Part shown: piece by piece, positions 8,725 through 18,042 of the stretch
Layout: each line of letters starts with the position of its first letter
Numbering within the stretch: the first letter of the stretch is position 1
Origin: Gracilimonas amylolytica
Lineage (GTDB): Bacteria > Bacteroidota > Rhodothermia > Balneolales > Balneolaceae
Length of the DNA stretch: 57,980 nucleotides
Assembly (NCBI RefSeq): GCF_002911695.1
Contig: NZ_PQBS01000020.1
Span: 1-57,980, forward strand
Direction: 5' to 3'
Translations under genes and position numbers: made by a program
The notes under the pieces: generated by a model
Databases searched by the model: none
The model's input: only the letters and a program-made list of their open reading frames with translations
Told to the model about the DNA's origin: nothing

Positions 8725-9804
8725 ATGAAACGAGTATTAATAATTACTGGAGTTTTGGTAGTACTTGCCTTGCTGGCTTATCCAAAATTAACGGAACAGT
8801 CGGCCGGTGAGGGAAATTCTTCGGGACAAAACTCTGGGGGAAGCCCGCTTTCGGTGGATGTTCATGTAGTTGAGCCTCAGGTTTTTGAGAACAAGATCTT
8901 CACAACGGGTACACTCATTGCAAATGAAGCCATTGATCTGAGAAGTGAGATCTCCGGTAAGATCGTAGAGCTGAAACTTGAAGAAGGAACCCCGGTTCGT
9001 GCCGGTGAAACGCTCATCAAGATCAACGATAATGAGCTACAGGCACGCCTTGAACAATCGGAATACCGTATAAGCCTGGCTGAAGTACGTGAGCAACGTC
9101 AAAAGCAGTTACTCGAGCGTGGCGGTATCAGTCAGGAAGAATACGATGCTACACTAAACGAATTAAATATTCTGCGTGCAGAATCTGAACTGATCAAAGC
9201 TCAGATCGAAAAAACAGAGATCAAGGCTCCTTTCAACGGTGTGGTAGGGTTAAGGTATGTAAGTAACGGAAGTTACATCAGTCCGACCACGAATATCGCC
9301 AACTTGCAATCCATCAACCCCATCAAAGTTGAATTTTCAGTACCTGAACGATATGCCGGCGTGGTGGAAGTAGGAGACCGGGCATTGTTTAATGTACAGG
9401 GGCAGGATGAGGATTTTGAAGCTGAGATCTATGCTATTGAGCCTCGTATTGAAACCCAAACCAGAACGATCCGGATCAGGGCTCGTGCCGATAATAAAGA
9501 TAGTAAACTGCTGCCAGGTGCTTTTGCCAACATCGAATTAATTTTGGAAGAGATTGAAAGCGCCCTGATGATTCCCACTATAGCCGTGATACCGGAATTA
9601 CAGGGACAAAAAGTCTTTGTTCTGAAAGATGGGAAAGTTGCGGAACAGCAAGTGACAACCGGCATCAGAACGGAAAGTGATATACAGGTACTTAATGGCC
9701 TGGCCCCGGGAGATACTGTTTTAACGACCGGTTTGCTTCAGGTTAGAACAGGCATGCCGGTAAGTGTAGATCAGGTTGATAAATATGAGGAGGGTGAACT
9801 ATGA
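8725..9804 (+). CDS. RND efflux periplasmic adaptor (membrane fusion protein)
   Basis: A 359-residue HlyD/AcrA-type adaptor that links the inner-membrane pump to the outer-membrane channel. One N-terminal membrane anchor (about 4-20) is followed by a Gly/Ser-rich linker (33-45), the split lipoyl domain (SGKIVELKLEEGTPVRAGE; later KAPFNGVVGLRYVSNG), a short alpha-hairpin (about 105-160), the beta-barrel and a membrane-proximal domain (GLAPGDTVLTTGL). The hairpin is short, as in adaptors of the MexE/AcrA class. Its stop overlaps the pump start by four bases (ATGA at 9801-9804), which means translational coupling. Confidence 0.93.
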   Translation: MKRVLIITGVLVVLALLAYPKLTEQSAGEGNSSGQNSGGSPLSVDVHVVEPQVFENKIFTTGTLIANEAIDLRSEISGKIVELKLEEGTPVRAGETLIKINDNELQARLEQSEYRISLAEVREQRQKQLLERGGISQEEYDATLNELNILRAESELIKAQIEKTEIKAPFNGVVGLRYVSNGSYISPTTNIANLQSINPIKVEFSVPERYAGVVEVGDRALFNVQGQDEDFEAEIYAIEPRIETQTRTIRIRARADNKDSKLLPGAFANIELILEEIESALMIPTIAVIPELQGQKVFVLKDGKVAEQQVTTGIRTESDIQVLNGLAPGDTVLTTGLLQVRTGMPVSVDQVDKYEEGEL

Positions 9805-12800
9805 GTTTATCGTCATTAAGTATCCGGCGACCGGTTTTAGCTACCGTAATGTCGCTGGTCATTTTGATCCTCGGAGTTGTGGCCTTTACGTTTCTGGGAA
9901 TCAGGGAATACCCGGCCACCGAACCCCCTATCGTTACAGTAAGTACCTCTTATACCGGGGCAAATGCCGAGGTTATTGAGTCTCAGATCACCGAGCCACT
10001 GGAGGAAGAGATCAACGGGATCGCCGGTATCAGGACCATCACTTCTACAAGCCGTGAGGGTCGCAGTACTATTACCGTAGAGTTTGAGTTGGAAATTGAC
10101 CTGAATGATGCGGCCAATGATGTGCAATCAAGAGTTTCTCGGGCTGTCAGAAACCTGCCGCCCGATGCCGATCCACCCGTAGTCTCGAAGGCTGATGCGG
10201 ATTCAAGTCCCATTGTGTTTTTGAATGTAAGGAGTGATAAACGAAGTTTGCTGGATCTCTCTGATGTAGCCTTCAATGATTTTAAGGAGCGTGTTCAAAC
10301 CATTCCCGGAGTGAGCAGTGTTCAGATCTGGGGAGAAAAAGAATACTCCATGCGCTTATGGTTAGATCCATTGAGGCTGGCAGCCTATCGGCTCACCCCA
10401 CTGGATGTACAACGTGCCCTGCAAAGAGAAAATGTAGAGTTACCTTCAGGCCGTATTGAGGGAGAAATGACGGAACTCACGGTTAGGACACAGGGAAGGT
10501 TGTATGAGCCGGAGGAGTTCAATAACCTGATCATTGCAGAATCTGATGGAAATGTTGTCAGGTTCAGGGATATTGGACAGGCTGAACTGGGTGCCGCCAA
10601 CGAGCGTACCATCCTGAAAAGAAATGGAGTGCCCATGGTTGGGGTAGTTATCGTTCCTCAGACCGGCGCGAATCAGATCGAGATCGCCGATGAATTTTAT
10701 GAAAGGGTAGAGCAGATCAAACAGGACCTTCCGGAAGATATTCAAACCGCCGTTGGATTTGATACCACTGAATATGTGCGAGCCTCCATTGATGAAGTTC
10801 AGCAGACCATTTTCCTTGCGTTAGGCTTGGTGGTCCTGATCATATTTCTATTTCTCAGAGACTTCCGTACCACGGTTATTCCAATTATTGTGATCCCCAT
10901 TGCCTTGATCGGGGCCTTTTTCGTGATGTACATTGCCGGATTTTCGATCAATGTATTGACGCTTCTGGCTATTGTACTGGCAATTGGACTGGTAGTGGAT
11001 GATGCCATTGTGGTATTGGAGAATATCTATGCCAAGATCGAAAACGGTATGGATGTGATAGAGGCAGGGATACTGGGTTCACAGGAGATCTTCTTTGCAG
11101 TAGTAGCCACCTCACTGGCATTGGTTTCGGTATTTACACCGATCCTGTTCCTCGGTGGTTTAACAGGACGTTTGTTCCTCGAATTTGGTGTGGTGATGGC
11201 CGGGGCTATCATTATTTCATCATTCGTGGCTTTGACCCTGACACCTATGCTTTCAACAAAATTCCTGAAATCGGATGCTAAGCATAGCTGGTTTTATAAG
11301 AAAACAGAGCCATTTTTCATCAGGTTGAATGAGGTTTACAAATCAAGTCTGGAATCATTCATGGCTAAACGCTGGATAGCTTTTGTGATCACTGTATTAT
11401 GTATTGGTGGGATCTGGGTGTTCTTTAACAATCTTCAGCAGGAACTGGCTCCGCTTGAGGATCGTGGGCGTTTGATCATCAATGCTACTGCGCCTGAGGG
11501 AGCTACTTTCGATTACATGGATAATTACATGAACCAACTGACGGATTTTCTCCTTGATGAAGTTCCTGAAACCGAAGGTCTGATCACTGTGACTTCACCC
11601 GGTTTCGGTTCATCAGGGTCTGTAAATTCCGGCTTTGGACGTTTGATCCTGTCGGATGCCTCTGAACGAGAAAGATCGCAACAGCAGATCTACAATGAAC
11701 TATCTACCAAGATACAGGATATGAGCGGTGCCCGAACGTTTGTAGCACAGGAGCAAAGTATTGGTGGCCGACGAGCCGGGCAGCCTGTGCAGTATGTGCT
11801 GCAGGCCAATACCATCGACAAGCTCAAGGAAGTGATCCCTGAGTTCATGGAGAAAGCAAGTCAGGATCCGACCTTTGCTTTTGTGGATGTGAACCTGAAG
11901 TTCAGTAAGCCTGAAGTTGAGATCAGAATCGATCGCGACAGGGCACAGGCACTGGGTGTTTCTACCCGTGATATCGCAGAGACCCTGCAACTGGCATACA
12001 GTGGCCAACGGTTTGGATTTTTCCTTAAGAACGGAAAACAATATCAGGTGATAGGACAAATGTCTCGTGAAGACAGAAATGCGCCTATTGATCTAAGGTC
12101 ACTCTACGTAAGAAATGATGAGGGTGATATTATACAAATGGATAACCTCGTAACCCTTACGGAAACAAGCAGTCCCCCTCAGTTATATCGGTTTAACAGG
12201 TATGCATCAGCTACAGTATCTGCGAGTCTTGCTCCCGGAAGAACGATCGGAGACGGTATTGAAGCCATGGATGCTATTGCCGATGAAGTGCTGGATGCGT
12301 CCTATACAACGTCTTTATCAGGACCTTCACGAGATTTTGTGGAGAGTTCCTCAAGCCTGATCTACGTATTTCTACTGGCTCTGGTGCTTGTTTATCTGGT
12401 ACTTTCTGCACAATTCGAAAGTTTCCGTGATCCCCTGGTGATCATGTTTACTGTACCCCTGGCTTTGACCGGTGCGCTACTGACCTTGTGGTACTTCAAT
12501 CAAACTCTGAATATTTTCAGTCAGATAGGCATGATCATGCTGATCGGATTGGTGACCAAGAACGGTATTCTTATTGTTGAATTTGCCAATCAAAGGCAGG
12601 TACAGGGGTTATCAAACCTCGAGGCGATCAAGGATGCAGCGGTTGCCAGGTTCAGACCAATTCTGATGACCAGTTTTTCTACAGTTCTGGGAATCCTTCC
12701 GATAGCCCTGGCATTGGGAGCCGGTGCAGAAAGCCGTAAGTCTATGGGTATAGCGATCATCGGTGGATTGATCTTTGCGAGTATTCTGACTCTCTACGTG

Positions 12801-12905
12801 ATTCCTGCACTGTACAGTTATATCTCAGCAGAGCGATCAGAAAAGGGTGCCATAGCTGATGATAAATTGAAAAAGATTGATAATATGGAAACGGCCCAGG
12901 TATGA
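9801..12905 (+). CDS. RND multidrug efflux pump (AcrB/MexF-like)
   Basis: A 1034-residue inner-membrane proton antiporter of the HAE1 type. TM1 starts at residue 11; the large periplasmic loop contains the porter segments, and TM4 carries the proton-relay pair D400/D401 (IGLVVDDAIVV). The duplicated second half ends with TM segments containing IGMIMLIGLVTKNGILIVEF and RPILMTSFSTVLGILP. The paired Asp and the drug-pump type porter region favour efflux of organic compounds over metal efflux; substrates cannot be read from sequence. It is coupled by ATGA overlaps to the adaptor before it and the TolC gene after it. Confidence 0.95.
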   Translation: MSLSSLSIRRPVLATVMSLVILILGVVAFTFLGIREYPATEPPIVTVSTSYTGANAEVIESQITEPLEEEINGIAGIRTITSTSREGRSTITVEFELEIDLNDAANDVQSRVSRAVRNLPPDADPPVVSKADADSSPIVFLNVRSDKRSLLDLSDVAFNDFKERVQTIPGVSSVQIWGEKEYSMRLWLDPLRLAAYRLTPLDVQRALQRENVELPSGRIEGEMTELTVRTQGRLYEPEEFNNLIIAESDGNVVRFRDIGQAELGAANERTILKRNGVPMVGVVIVPQTGANQIEIADEFYERVEQIKQDLPEDIQTAVGFDTTEYVRASIDEVQQTIFLALGLVVLIIFLFLRDFRTTVIPIIVIPIALIGAFFVMYIAGFSINVLTLLAIVLAIGLVVDDAIVVLENIYAKIENGMDVIEAGILGSQEIFFAVVATSLALVSVFTPILFLGGLTGRLFLEFGVVMAGAIIISSFVALTLTPMLSTKFLKSDAKHSWFYKKTEPFFIRLNEVYKSSLESFMAKRWIAFVITVLCIGGIWVFFNNLQQELAPLEDRGRLIINATAPEGATFDYMDNYMNQLTDFLLDEVPETEGLITVTSPGFGSSGSVNSGFGRLILSDASERERSQQQIYNELSTKIQDMSGARTFVAQEQSIGGRRAGQPVQYVLQANTIDKLKEVIPEFMEKASQDPTFAFVDVNLKFSKPEVEIRIDRDRAQALGVSTRDIAETLQLAYSGQRFGFFLKNGKQYQVIGQMSREDRNAPIDLRSLYVRNDEGDIIQMDNLVTLTETSSPPQLYRFNRYASATVSASLAPGRTIGDGIEAMDAIADEVLDASYTTSLSGPSRDFVESSSSLIYVFLLALVLVYLVLSAQFESFRDPLVIMFTVPLALTGALLTLWYFNQTLNIFSQIGMIMLIGLVTKNGILIVEFANQRQVQGLSNLEAIKDAAVARFRPILMTSFSTVLGILPIALALGAGAESRKSMGIAIIGGLIFASILTLYVIPALYSYISAERSEKGAIADDKLKKIDNMETAQV

Positions 12906-14254
12906 GATCAGTAACAAAAATGAATTCAAAAATGAGTATGAAAAACTTTTGCCTGATTTTATTGGCAGTGGCCGGGTTAACCGTGCCTGTACACGCGCAG
13001 GTAATTTTGGAACTTGAAGATGCCGTTAAAATAGGATTAGAGAATAATTTCTCAATTCAAATTCTTGAAAATCAGGTTCAGATCTCGGAGAATAACAACA
13101 GTATTGGAAATGCCGGTTTCCTGCCAGTGATATCGGCCGACGGTTCCATCAATGAAAGAGTGCAGGATAATATCACTGTGTACGGAAATCCGAATATTGC
13201 AGATCGTAATGATCAGAATGCCGTTACAACCGTATATGATTATGGGGTCAATGCCACATGGAGAATTTTTGACGGTCTCACCATGTTTGCCACTCTCGAC
13301 CGTCTTTCAAATGAAATGGAGGTCAGTGAGGCTCAGGCTCAACTTCAGGTAGAAAATGTTCTGGCTGATATCATTACCGGATACTATGAAATAGCCGGAC
13401 AGCAGAAGGCAGCCGAAGTACTTGAAAATACGGTTGAGATATCTGAAGAACGTATTCGCATTGCAGAAACTAAACGAGACCTGGGATCCGGTTCTGAATA
13501 TGAGTTATTGCTGGCCCGGGCAGATTATAACACAGACCGAACGGCATTGATCAGAACCAACACGAACCTGAATCAGCTTAAAGTAATTCTTACATCCGTT
13601 TTAGGAGATTCAGTGAGCATCGATTTTTCGGTTCAATCTGAGATCAAACTGGCTGAGAGGTTGTCTTATACGGAACTGCTGAATGAATCGCTGGAGCAAA
13701 ATCAAGAGCTTAAGATCGCACGCATCAATGAAAGGATCGCTAAAGCTGAAGTTCGGGAAGTACGTGGTGACTGGTTGCCAAATGTTGATGTTAATGCCGG
13801 CTATGGATATTCCAAAACGGAAGCAAGTTCAGGTTTTTCAGAATTTTCAGAAAGTAAGGGCTGGCGCTATGGCGTGAGTGCTTCCATCAATTTGTTTGAT
13901 GGTTTCAATAAAAACCGGCGCATGCAGAATGCTCAGATCAGGCTCAAAAATCAGGAGCTGTCTAAACAGGACCTTCGTCTTCAGATCACCGCTCAGCTAA
14001 GCAGAGTGTATGCCCAATACACAGATGCCCTGGATCTTATTGATCTGGAGCAGGAAAACCTTGAGATCAACAAGGAAACCGTGAGTATTGCCTTAGAACG
14101 ATTTGAGTTGGGTACCATCAACTCCATTGAATTGAGAGAAGCACAGCAAAGTTTACTGAATGCCGAGAACCGATTGATCGAGGCAGAGATAGCGGCAAAA
14201 TCAGCTGAAACAGAGTTGCTCAGGCTGAGCGGACGCCTGCTTCAAAAGAATTAA
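12902..14254 (+). CDS. TolC-family outer-membrane efflux channel
   Basis: A 450-residue channel completing the tripartite pump. The signal peptide core is FCLILLAVAGLTVPVHA, cut before QVILELEDAV. Two OEP repeats of alternating coiled coil and beta strands follow (first about 40-240, second about 255-445; conserved LRLQITAQLSRVYAQYTDAL in the second). The start at 12902 overlaps the pump gene as ATGA; ATGs at residues 7, 11 and 13 would give tidier signal peptides, and M13 (12938) is the most usual-looking one. It is the last gene of the operon and converges on the RsbW-like gene 23 bases away. Confidence 0.92.
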   Translation: MRSVTKMNSKMSMKNFCLILLAVAGLTVPVHAQVILELEDAVKIGLENNFSIQILENQVQISENNNSIGNAGFLPVISADGSINERVQDNITVYGNPNIADRNDQNAVTTVYDYGVNATWRIFDGLTMFATLDRLSNEMEVSEAQAQLQVENVLADIITGYYEIAGQQKAAEVLENTVEISEERIRIAETKRDLGSGSEYELLLARADYNTDRTALIRTNTNLNQLKVILTSVLGDSVSIDFSVQSEIKLAERLSYTELLNESLEQNQELKIARINERIAKAEVREVRGDWLPNVDVNAGYGYSKTEASSGFSEFSESKGWRYGVSASINLFDGFNKNRRMQNAQIRLKNQELSKQDLRLQITAQLSRVYAQYTDALDLIDLEQENLEINKETVSIALERFELGTINSIELREAQQSLLNAENRLIEAEIAAKSAETELLRLSGRLLQKN

Positions 14255-14277
14255 TAGTACAGACTGAATCAGATCGG

Positions 14278-14682
14278 TCAGTCAAGATCAAAGGATAAGG
14301 TGAGTTTACGTCCGTTGTCTTCAAAGAGAACCTCATCGGCATACTCTTTCATCAAAAAGACGCCGCGACCACTGGTGTTGAAAAGATTTTCTTCGGCTAT
14401 CGGGTCGGGAAGGGAATCCGGTTCAAAACCCTCACCTTCATCCGTTGTAACAAAAGTGAGTTTCGTCCCGTCATGATATGCTTCGATCACCGCTTTCTTG
14501 GATCCGTCCAGTTTGTTGCCATGTACAATAGCGTTGGTTGCCGCTTCACTGACAGCTAACATCAGGCGGGCATAGAGCTCATCGTCAAACCCCAGCTCTT
14601 TCTGTAGCTTATTCAGCAATCCTTCGAGCTTCTCAACTTCTTCGTATTCGGATCTAAGTGTAAGTTTGTGTAGTAACTTCAT
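14278..14682 (-). CDS. RsbW/SpoIIAB-like ATP-binding serine kinase (anti-sigma type)
   Basis: A 134-residue stand-alone GHKL ATPase domain (HATPase_c_2). The N box is VSEAATNAIVHGN (residues 44-56), the G1 box DEGEGFEPDSLPDP, and the G2 box SGRGVFLMKEYADE. Members of this family bind a sigma factor or phosphorylate an STAS anti-anti-sigma partner. It lies 3 bases after the glutamate dehydrogenase gene on the same strand, so the two are probably co-transcribed. No STAS partner, PP2C phosphatase or sigma factor lies in the window, so its partner is unknown. Confidence 0.88.
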   Translation of the reverse strand: MKLLHKLTLRSEYEEVEKLEGLLNKLQKELGFDDELYARLMLAVSEAATNAIVHGNKLDGSKKAVIEAYHDGTKLTFVTTDEGEGFEPDSLPDPIAEENLFNTSGRGVFLMKEYADEVLFEDNGRKLTLSFDLD

Positions 14683-14685
14683 TGA

Positions 14686-15990
14686 TTATGCATAAATGCC
14701 ACGCAATTTCAGCGTCGTAGCTACCCGGTCGATAGCATATACATACGCCGCCTGTCTGAGCGTAATACTATACTTTTCACTTACCATAAACAAGTTGTCG
14801 AAAGCTTCACGCATCATGCGGTTCAGGCGTCGGTTCACCCGTTCTTCAGTCCAGAAATAACCGTGCCTGTCCTGCACCCACTCAAAGTAGGAGACAGTAA
14901 CTCCACCGGCATTCGCGAGGATATCCGGGACAACCATAATCCCGTTTTCTTCGAGGATCTTATCGGCATTTGCCGTTACCGGGCCGTTAGCGCCCTCAGC
15001 TATGATACGGGCTTTAATATTTGGTGCATTTTCTTTATTGATCTGATCCTCTTTGGCAGCAGGGATTAATACATCACATTCCAGTTCAAGCAATTCCTTG
15101 TTTGTGATCCTTTCTGCTCCGTCAAAACCTTCTAATGAGAAGTTGTGTGTCATGGAATAGTTGAGGGCTTCCGGGATATCGATCCCATCTTTGTTGTAAT
15201 ATCCCCCTGAAATATCACTTATAGCAATGATCTTAGCACCTTGTTCATACATGAGCTGTGCCGATACGGATCCCACATTACCGAAACCCTGTACCACAAC
15301 GGAAGTATTGCTTGGTGATATTTTGAGCTTACCGAGAGCTGCCAGTGTACAGGTAACCACACCGCGACCGGTGGCTTCTTTACGACCTTTGGAACCACCC
15401 AGGATGATTGGTTTACCGGTTACTACAGCCGTTTCTGTTTTCTTTTGCTTCATGCTGTAGGTATCCATGATCCATGCCATCACCTGTTCATTGGTATTCA
15501 TATCAGGAGCCGGGATATCACGGTCGGGGCCAAATACATCGAGCATATTTGCAGTATACCGGCGGGTAAGTCTTTCGAGTTCACTTTGGGAAAGTTCTTT
15601 TGGGTTGACCCTTACACCACCTTTTGCACCTCCAAAAGGCACATTTACCACCGCACATTTCCATGTCATCCATGCAGCCAAAGCTTTCACTTCATCGATG
15701 GTTACATCATCAGAATACCTGATTCCTCCTTTTGATGGACCGAGAATACTGTTGTGAATAACACGATAACCATCAAAAACTTCAATGCGGCCGTCGTCCA
15801 TGGTAACCGGAATAGAAACCATAATGACTTTCTCGGGACTTGACAGATATTTGAAAATGCCTTCATCCAGATCAAGGATCTCTGCTGCAAAACGAAATCG
15901 CTCCATCATGGAAGCAAATGGGGAGTCGGGGGTCATATGGGGAGTTGGTTCTTTATAATAGCCGCTGGAGATAGAGTCTTTTTTAGACAT
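14686..15990 (-). CDS. gdhA: Glutamate dehydrogenase (Glu/Leu/Phe/Val dehydrogenase family)
   Basis: A 434-residue NAD(P)-dependent enzyme that interconverts glutamate with 2-oxoglutarate and ammonia. Substrate and catalytic lysines are visible: K87 in GPSKGGIRY, K111 in MTWKCAV and K123 in FGGAKGGV, with APDMNTNEQ after them. The Rossmann motif VQGFGNVGS marks the dinucleotide domain. An upstream in-frame extension exists but is low-complexity and unlike the family, so I start at the ATG at 15990, which gives the usual length. Coenzyme choice cannot be settled by eye. Co-transcribed with the RsbW-like gene. Confidence 0.94.
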   Translation of the reverse strand: MSKKDSISSGYYKEPTPHMTPDSPFASMMERFRFAAEILDLDEGIFKYLSSPEKVIMVSIPVTMDDGRIEVFDGYRVIHNSILGPSKGGIRYSDDVTIDEVKALAAWMTWKCAVVNVPFGGAKGGVRVNPKELSQSELERLTRRYTANMLDVFGPDRDIPAPDMNTNEQVMAWIMDTYSMKQKKTETAVVTGKPIILGGSKGRKEATGRGVVTCTLAALGKLKISPSNTSVVVQGFGNVGSVSAQLMYEQGAKIIAISDISGGYYNKDGIDIPEALNYSMTHNFSLEGFDGAERITNKELLELECDVLIPAAKEDQINKENAPNIKARIIAEGANGPVTANADKILEENGIMVVPDILANAGGVTVSYFEWVQDRHGYFWTEERVNRRLNRMMREAFDNLFMVSEKYSITLRQAAYVYAIDRVATTLKLRGIYA

Positions 15991-16168
15991 TGAAATGTGG
16001 AAATAAAAATGTTGTGATTTTAGCTCAAAAAAGCGGTTCCAAATATAATAGTAAAACCTAAAACTATCGCTTTTTTTATAGAAATATCCTGCAATTTTAA
16101 AATTTAACAATGAAGAACACATGAACCGCCACGGGTAAAATTTCCGGGAGGGTTGATGTTATCTAATT

Positions 16169-16211
16169 GTTAAGTATCGGGCGATACGGTGTATCGTAAT
16201 ACTAGCTTAAC
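16169..16211 (+). promoter_or_regulatory. Nested inverted repeat upstream of the PiT-like gene
   Basis: Inner arms cgatac/gtatcg (16182-16196, 3-base spacer) lie inside outer arms gttaag/cttaac with tat/ata (16169-16177 and 16199-16211, with a 4-base bulge). It sits 48 bases before the start codon in a divergent gap and may be an operator for either gene. Confidence 0.35.
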
Positions 16212-16258
16212 ATTTACTTTTTACACTTGTGCCCAAATCAGCACACATAACAGAGTAA

Positions 16259-17386
16259 ATGTCAGATTCATCTAAAAACAACAACGGTTCAAGCCCAATC
16301 GAACAATTTATTCCAACCGGATTTTATGACGTTATCCGTCAAGAGAGAGTCTTTATAGGCCTCATCGGTGTATTCTTTTTTATCGCCGGTGTCGCATTCC
16401 CATATGCGGAACTGGCCATGTGGGTCGGCTTCTTTTTTGCAGGCTACTCAGCTATTGCAAACGACAGTATCCAGACTATAGGTACATTTTTAGCCTCCAA
16501 CATGGACAAAAAATGGTGGGTTTTATGGCTTTGGATCGGCGGTATTTTTCTTGTCACAGTAACTGCAAGTTGGGTCATCTATGATGGGGATGTTACCTAT
16601 CATAGATTGACTTCAAAAGGATTCTCCGAAGCGCCCACTAATTTTAGCTTCCTTCAGGTTGCCGCTCCGATCTTCCTGTTGATACTGACCCGCATGAGAA
16701 TGCCGGTTTCAACTACCTTTCTACTTTTAAGTGCGTTTGCCAGCTCTGCCGAGGGGATCACCTCAGTACTGGGTAAAAGTTTGTCAGGGTACGGTCTGGC
16801 TTTGATCACCGGACTTGTTGTATGGCTGGTGGTTACCAAAACAGTTGAGAAAAAATTCAACGGAGAGCCTAAGAAATACTGGTTGCCTTTGCAATGGATC
16901 ATATCCGGTACCCTATGGGCCGTTTGGGTGATGCAGGATGCCGCAAACATAGCCGTATATCTGCCGCGGTCACTGGATGTTACCCAGTTTCTCGGTTTCT
17001 CACTTTTTATCTTTTTTGGCTTAGGACTACTGTTTTACCTGAGAGGGGATAAGATCCAGGAGATCGTGACTGAAAAATCCAGGGTAACGGATATCAGGTC
17101 TGCTACCATCATTGACTTCGTGTATGCTATCTTGCTCGTGTACAAACTTACAGTGAGTACCGTGCCAATGAGTACTACCTGGGTATTCCTTGGATTGCTG
17201 GCCGGACGTGAACTGGGTATCAGTATCATGGACAACAAGGAAATGGGGCGACCACTGAGTAAGGTATTTATCATGGCCTTTAAGGATCTGAGTTATGCCC
17301 TTATCGGATTGGCTGTATCGATCATTCTGGCGGTATCAATCAATAATGATGTGAGGAGAGAATTACTGCAATTCATCGGCTATTGA
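16259..17386 (+). CDS. PiT-like (phosphate permease-related) membrane protein
   Basis: A 375-residue polytopic protein with about nine or ten membrane segments. It carries degenerate versions of the two inverted-repeat signatures of the PiT inorganic phosphate transporters: IANDSIQTIGTFLASN (about 67-82) with MPVSTTFLLLS (142-152), and MQDAANIAVYLPRS (about 222-235) with VPMSTTWVFLG (301-311). The order signature-PVSTT-signature-PMSTT mirrors PiT. Key glycines and the second Asn of GAND-x-AN are replaced, so phosphate may not be the substrate. The N-terminus is a polar Ser/Asn tail. It has its own terminator and seems monocistronic. Confidence 0.7.
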   Translation: MSDSSKNNNGSSPIEQFIPTGFYDVIRQERVFIGLIGVFFFIAGVAFPYAELAMWVGFFFAGYSAIANDSIQTIGTFLASNMDKKWWVLWLWIGGIFLVTVTASWVIYDGDVTYHRLTSKGFSEAPTNFSFLQVAAPIFLLILTRMRMPVSTTFLLLSAFASSAEGITSVLGKSLSGYGLALITGLVVWLVVTKTVEKKFNGEPKKYWLPLQWIISGTLWAVWVMQDAANIAVYLPRSLDVTQFLGFSLFIFFGLGLLFYLRGDKIQEIVTEKSRVTDIRSATIIDFVYAILLVYKLTVSTVPMSTTWVFLGLLAGRELGISIMDNKEMGRPLSKVFIMAFKDLSYALIGLAVSIILAVSINNDVRRELLQFIGY

Positions 17387-17411
17387 TATTTAAAGCCAAA
17401 TATTACATACT

Positions 17412-17456
17412 AAGGCGTCCCGAACAAAAGTTTAATTGATCGGGGCGCCTTTTTTG
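17412..17456 (+). terminator. Intrinsic terminator after the PiT-like gene
   Basis: Stem aggcgtcccg (17413-17422) with cggggcgcct (17441-17450; one T-G pair), then a run of T. Confidence 0.85.
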
Positions 17457-17530
17457 TTTTCATACACTGCATTCTCCATGAAAGAGTTAACATCTGAAAT
17501 ATCATCAACAGGAATTAAACCGGATGCACT

Positions 17531-18031
17531 ATGAACGCGAATGTTTTGGTCTTAAATCAGGATTATCAACCTTTGAGTGTCTGCTCGGTTCAGCGATCCA
17601 TGAAGCTGATCTTTTTAGAAAAAGCAGAACTGCTTCACGATGATCCTGAAAAAGAACTGAGAACTACCCGGAGATCCTTTCAGTTTCCTTCGGTGATAAG
17701 GTTACGGAACTACATCCGTGTGCCTTACAGTAAGATCGTTCTTTCCAGAAGGAATGTGATGCGCCGCGATGATTATACCTGCCAGTACTGTGGGAAGAAA
17801 TCGGATCTCACAATAGATCACATCATGCCAAAGAGCCGTGGAGGCAGAGATTCATGGGAGAACCTGACGACGGCATGTGATCGCTGTAACGTTAAAAAAG
17901 GGAACAGAACGCCTAAAGAGGCAAAGATGGAACTGATGAGTAAACCGTACCGACCGGTACCCATTACCTTTTTTCGGGATTCCAATGGCGGTGTTCAGGA
18001 ACCATGGAAACCATATCTTTACATGACCTGA
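17531..18031 (+). CDS. HNH endonuclease family protein
   Basis: A 166-residue protein with a complete HNH nuclease fold in its second half: C84/C87 (CQYC), D96-H97 (IDHIMPKSRGG), N111, and C116/C119-N120 (CDRCN), so both zinc knuckles and the catalytic His are intact. The first 75 residues (VLNQDYQPLSVCSVQRSM) are a conserved N-terminal part of the chromosomal HNH proteins found widely in bacteria; their biological role is not known to me. It is not beside any restriction or phage gene, so a housekeeping DNA role is more likely than defence. Converges on the DsrE-like gene with 11 bases between. Confidence 0.88.
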   Translation: MNANVLVLNQDYQPLSVCSVQRSMKLIFLEKAELLHDDPEKELRTTRRSFQFPSVIRLRNYIRVPYSKIVLSRRNVMRRDDYTCQYCGKKSDLTIDHIMPKSRGGRDSWENLTTACDRCNVKKGNRTPKEAKMELMSKPYRPVPITFFRDSNGGVQEPWKPYLYMT

Positions 18032-18042
18032 TCTAATGTGTG

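Noticed and set aside
15445-15757. Two 96-residue plus-strand frames inside gdhA
   Set aside because: Antisense shadows of the glutamate dehydrogenase gene.
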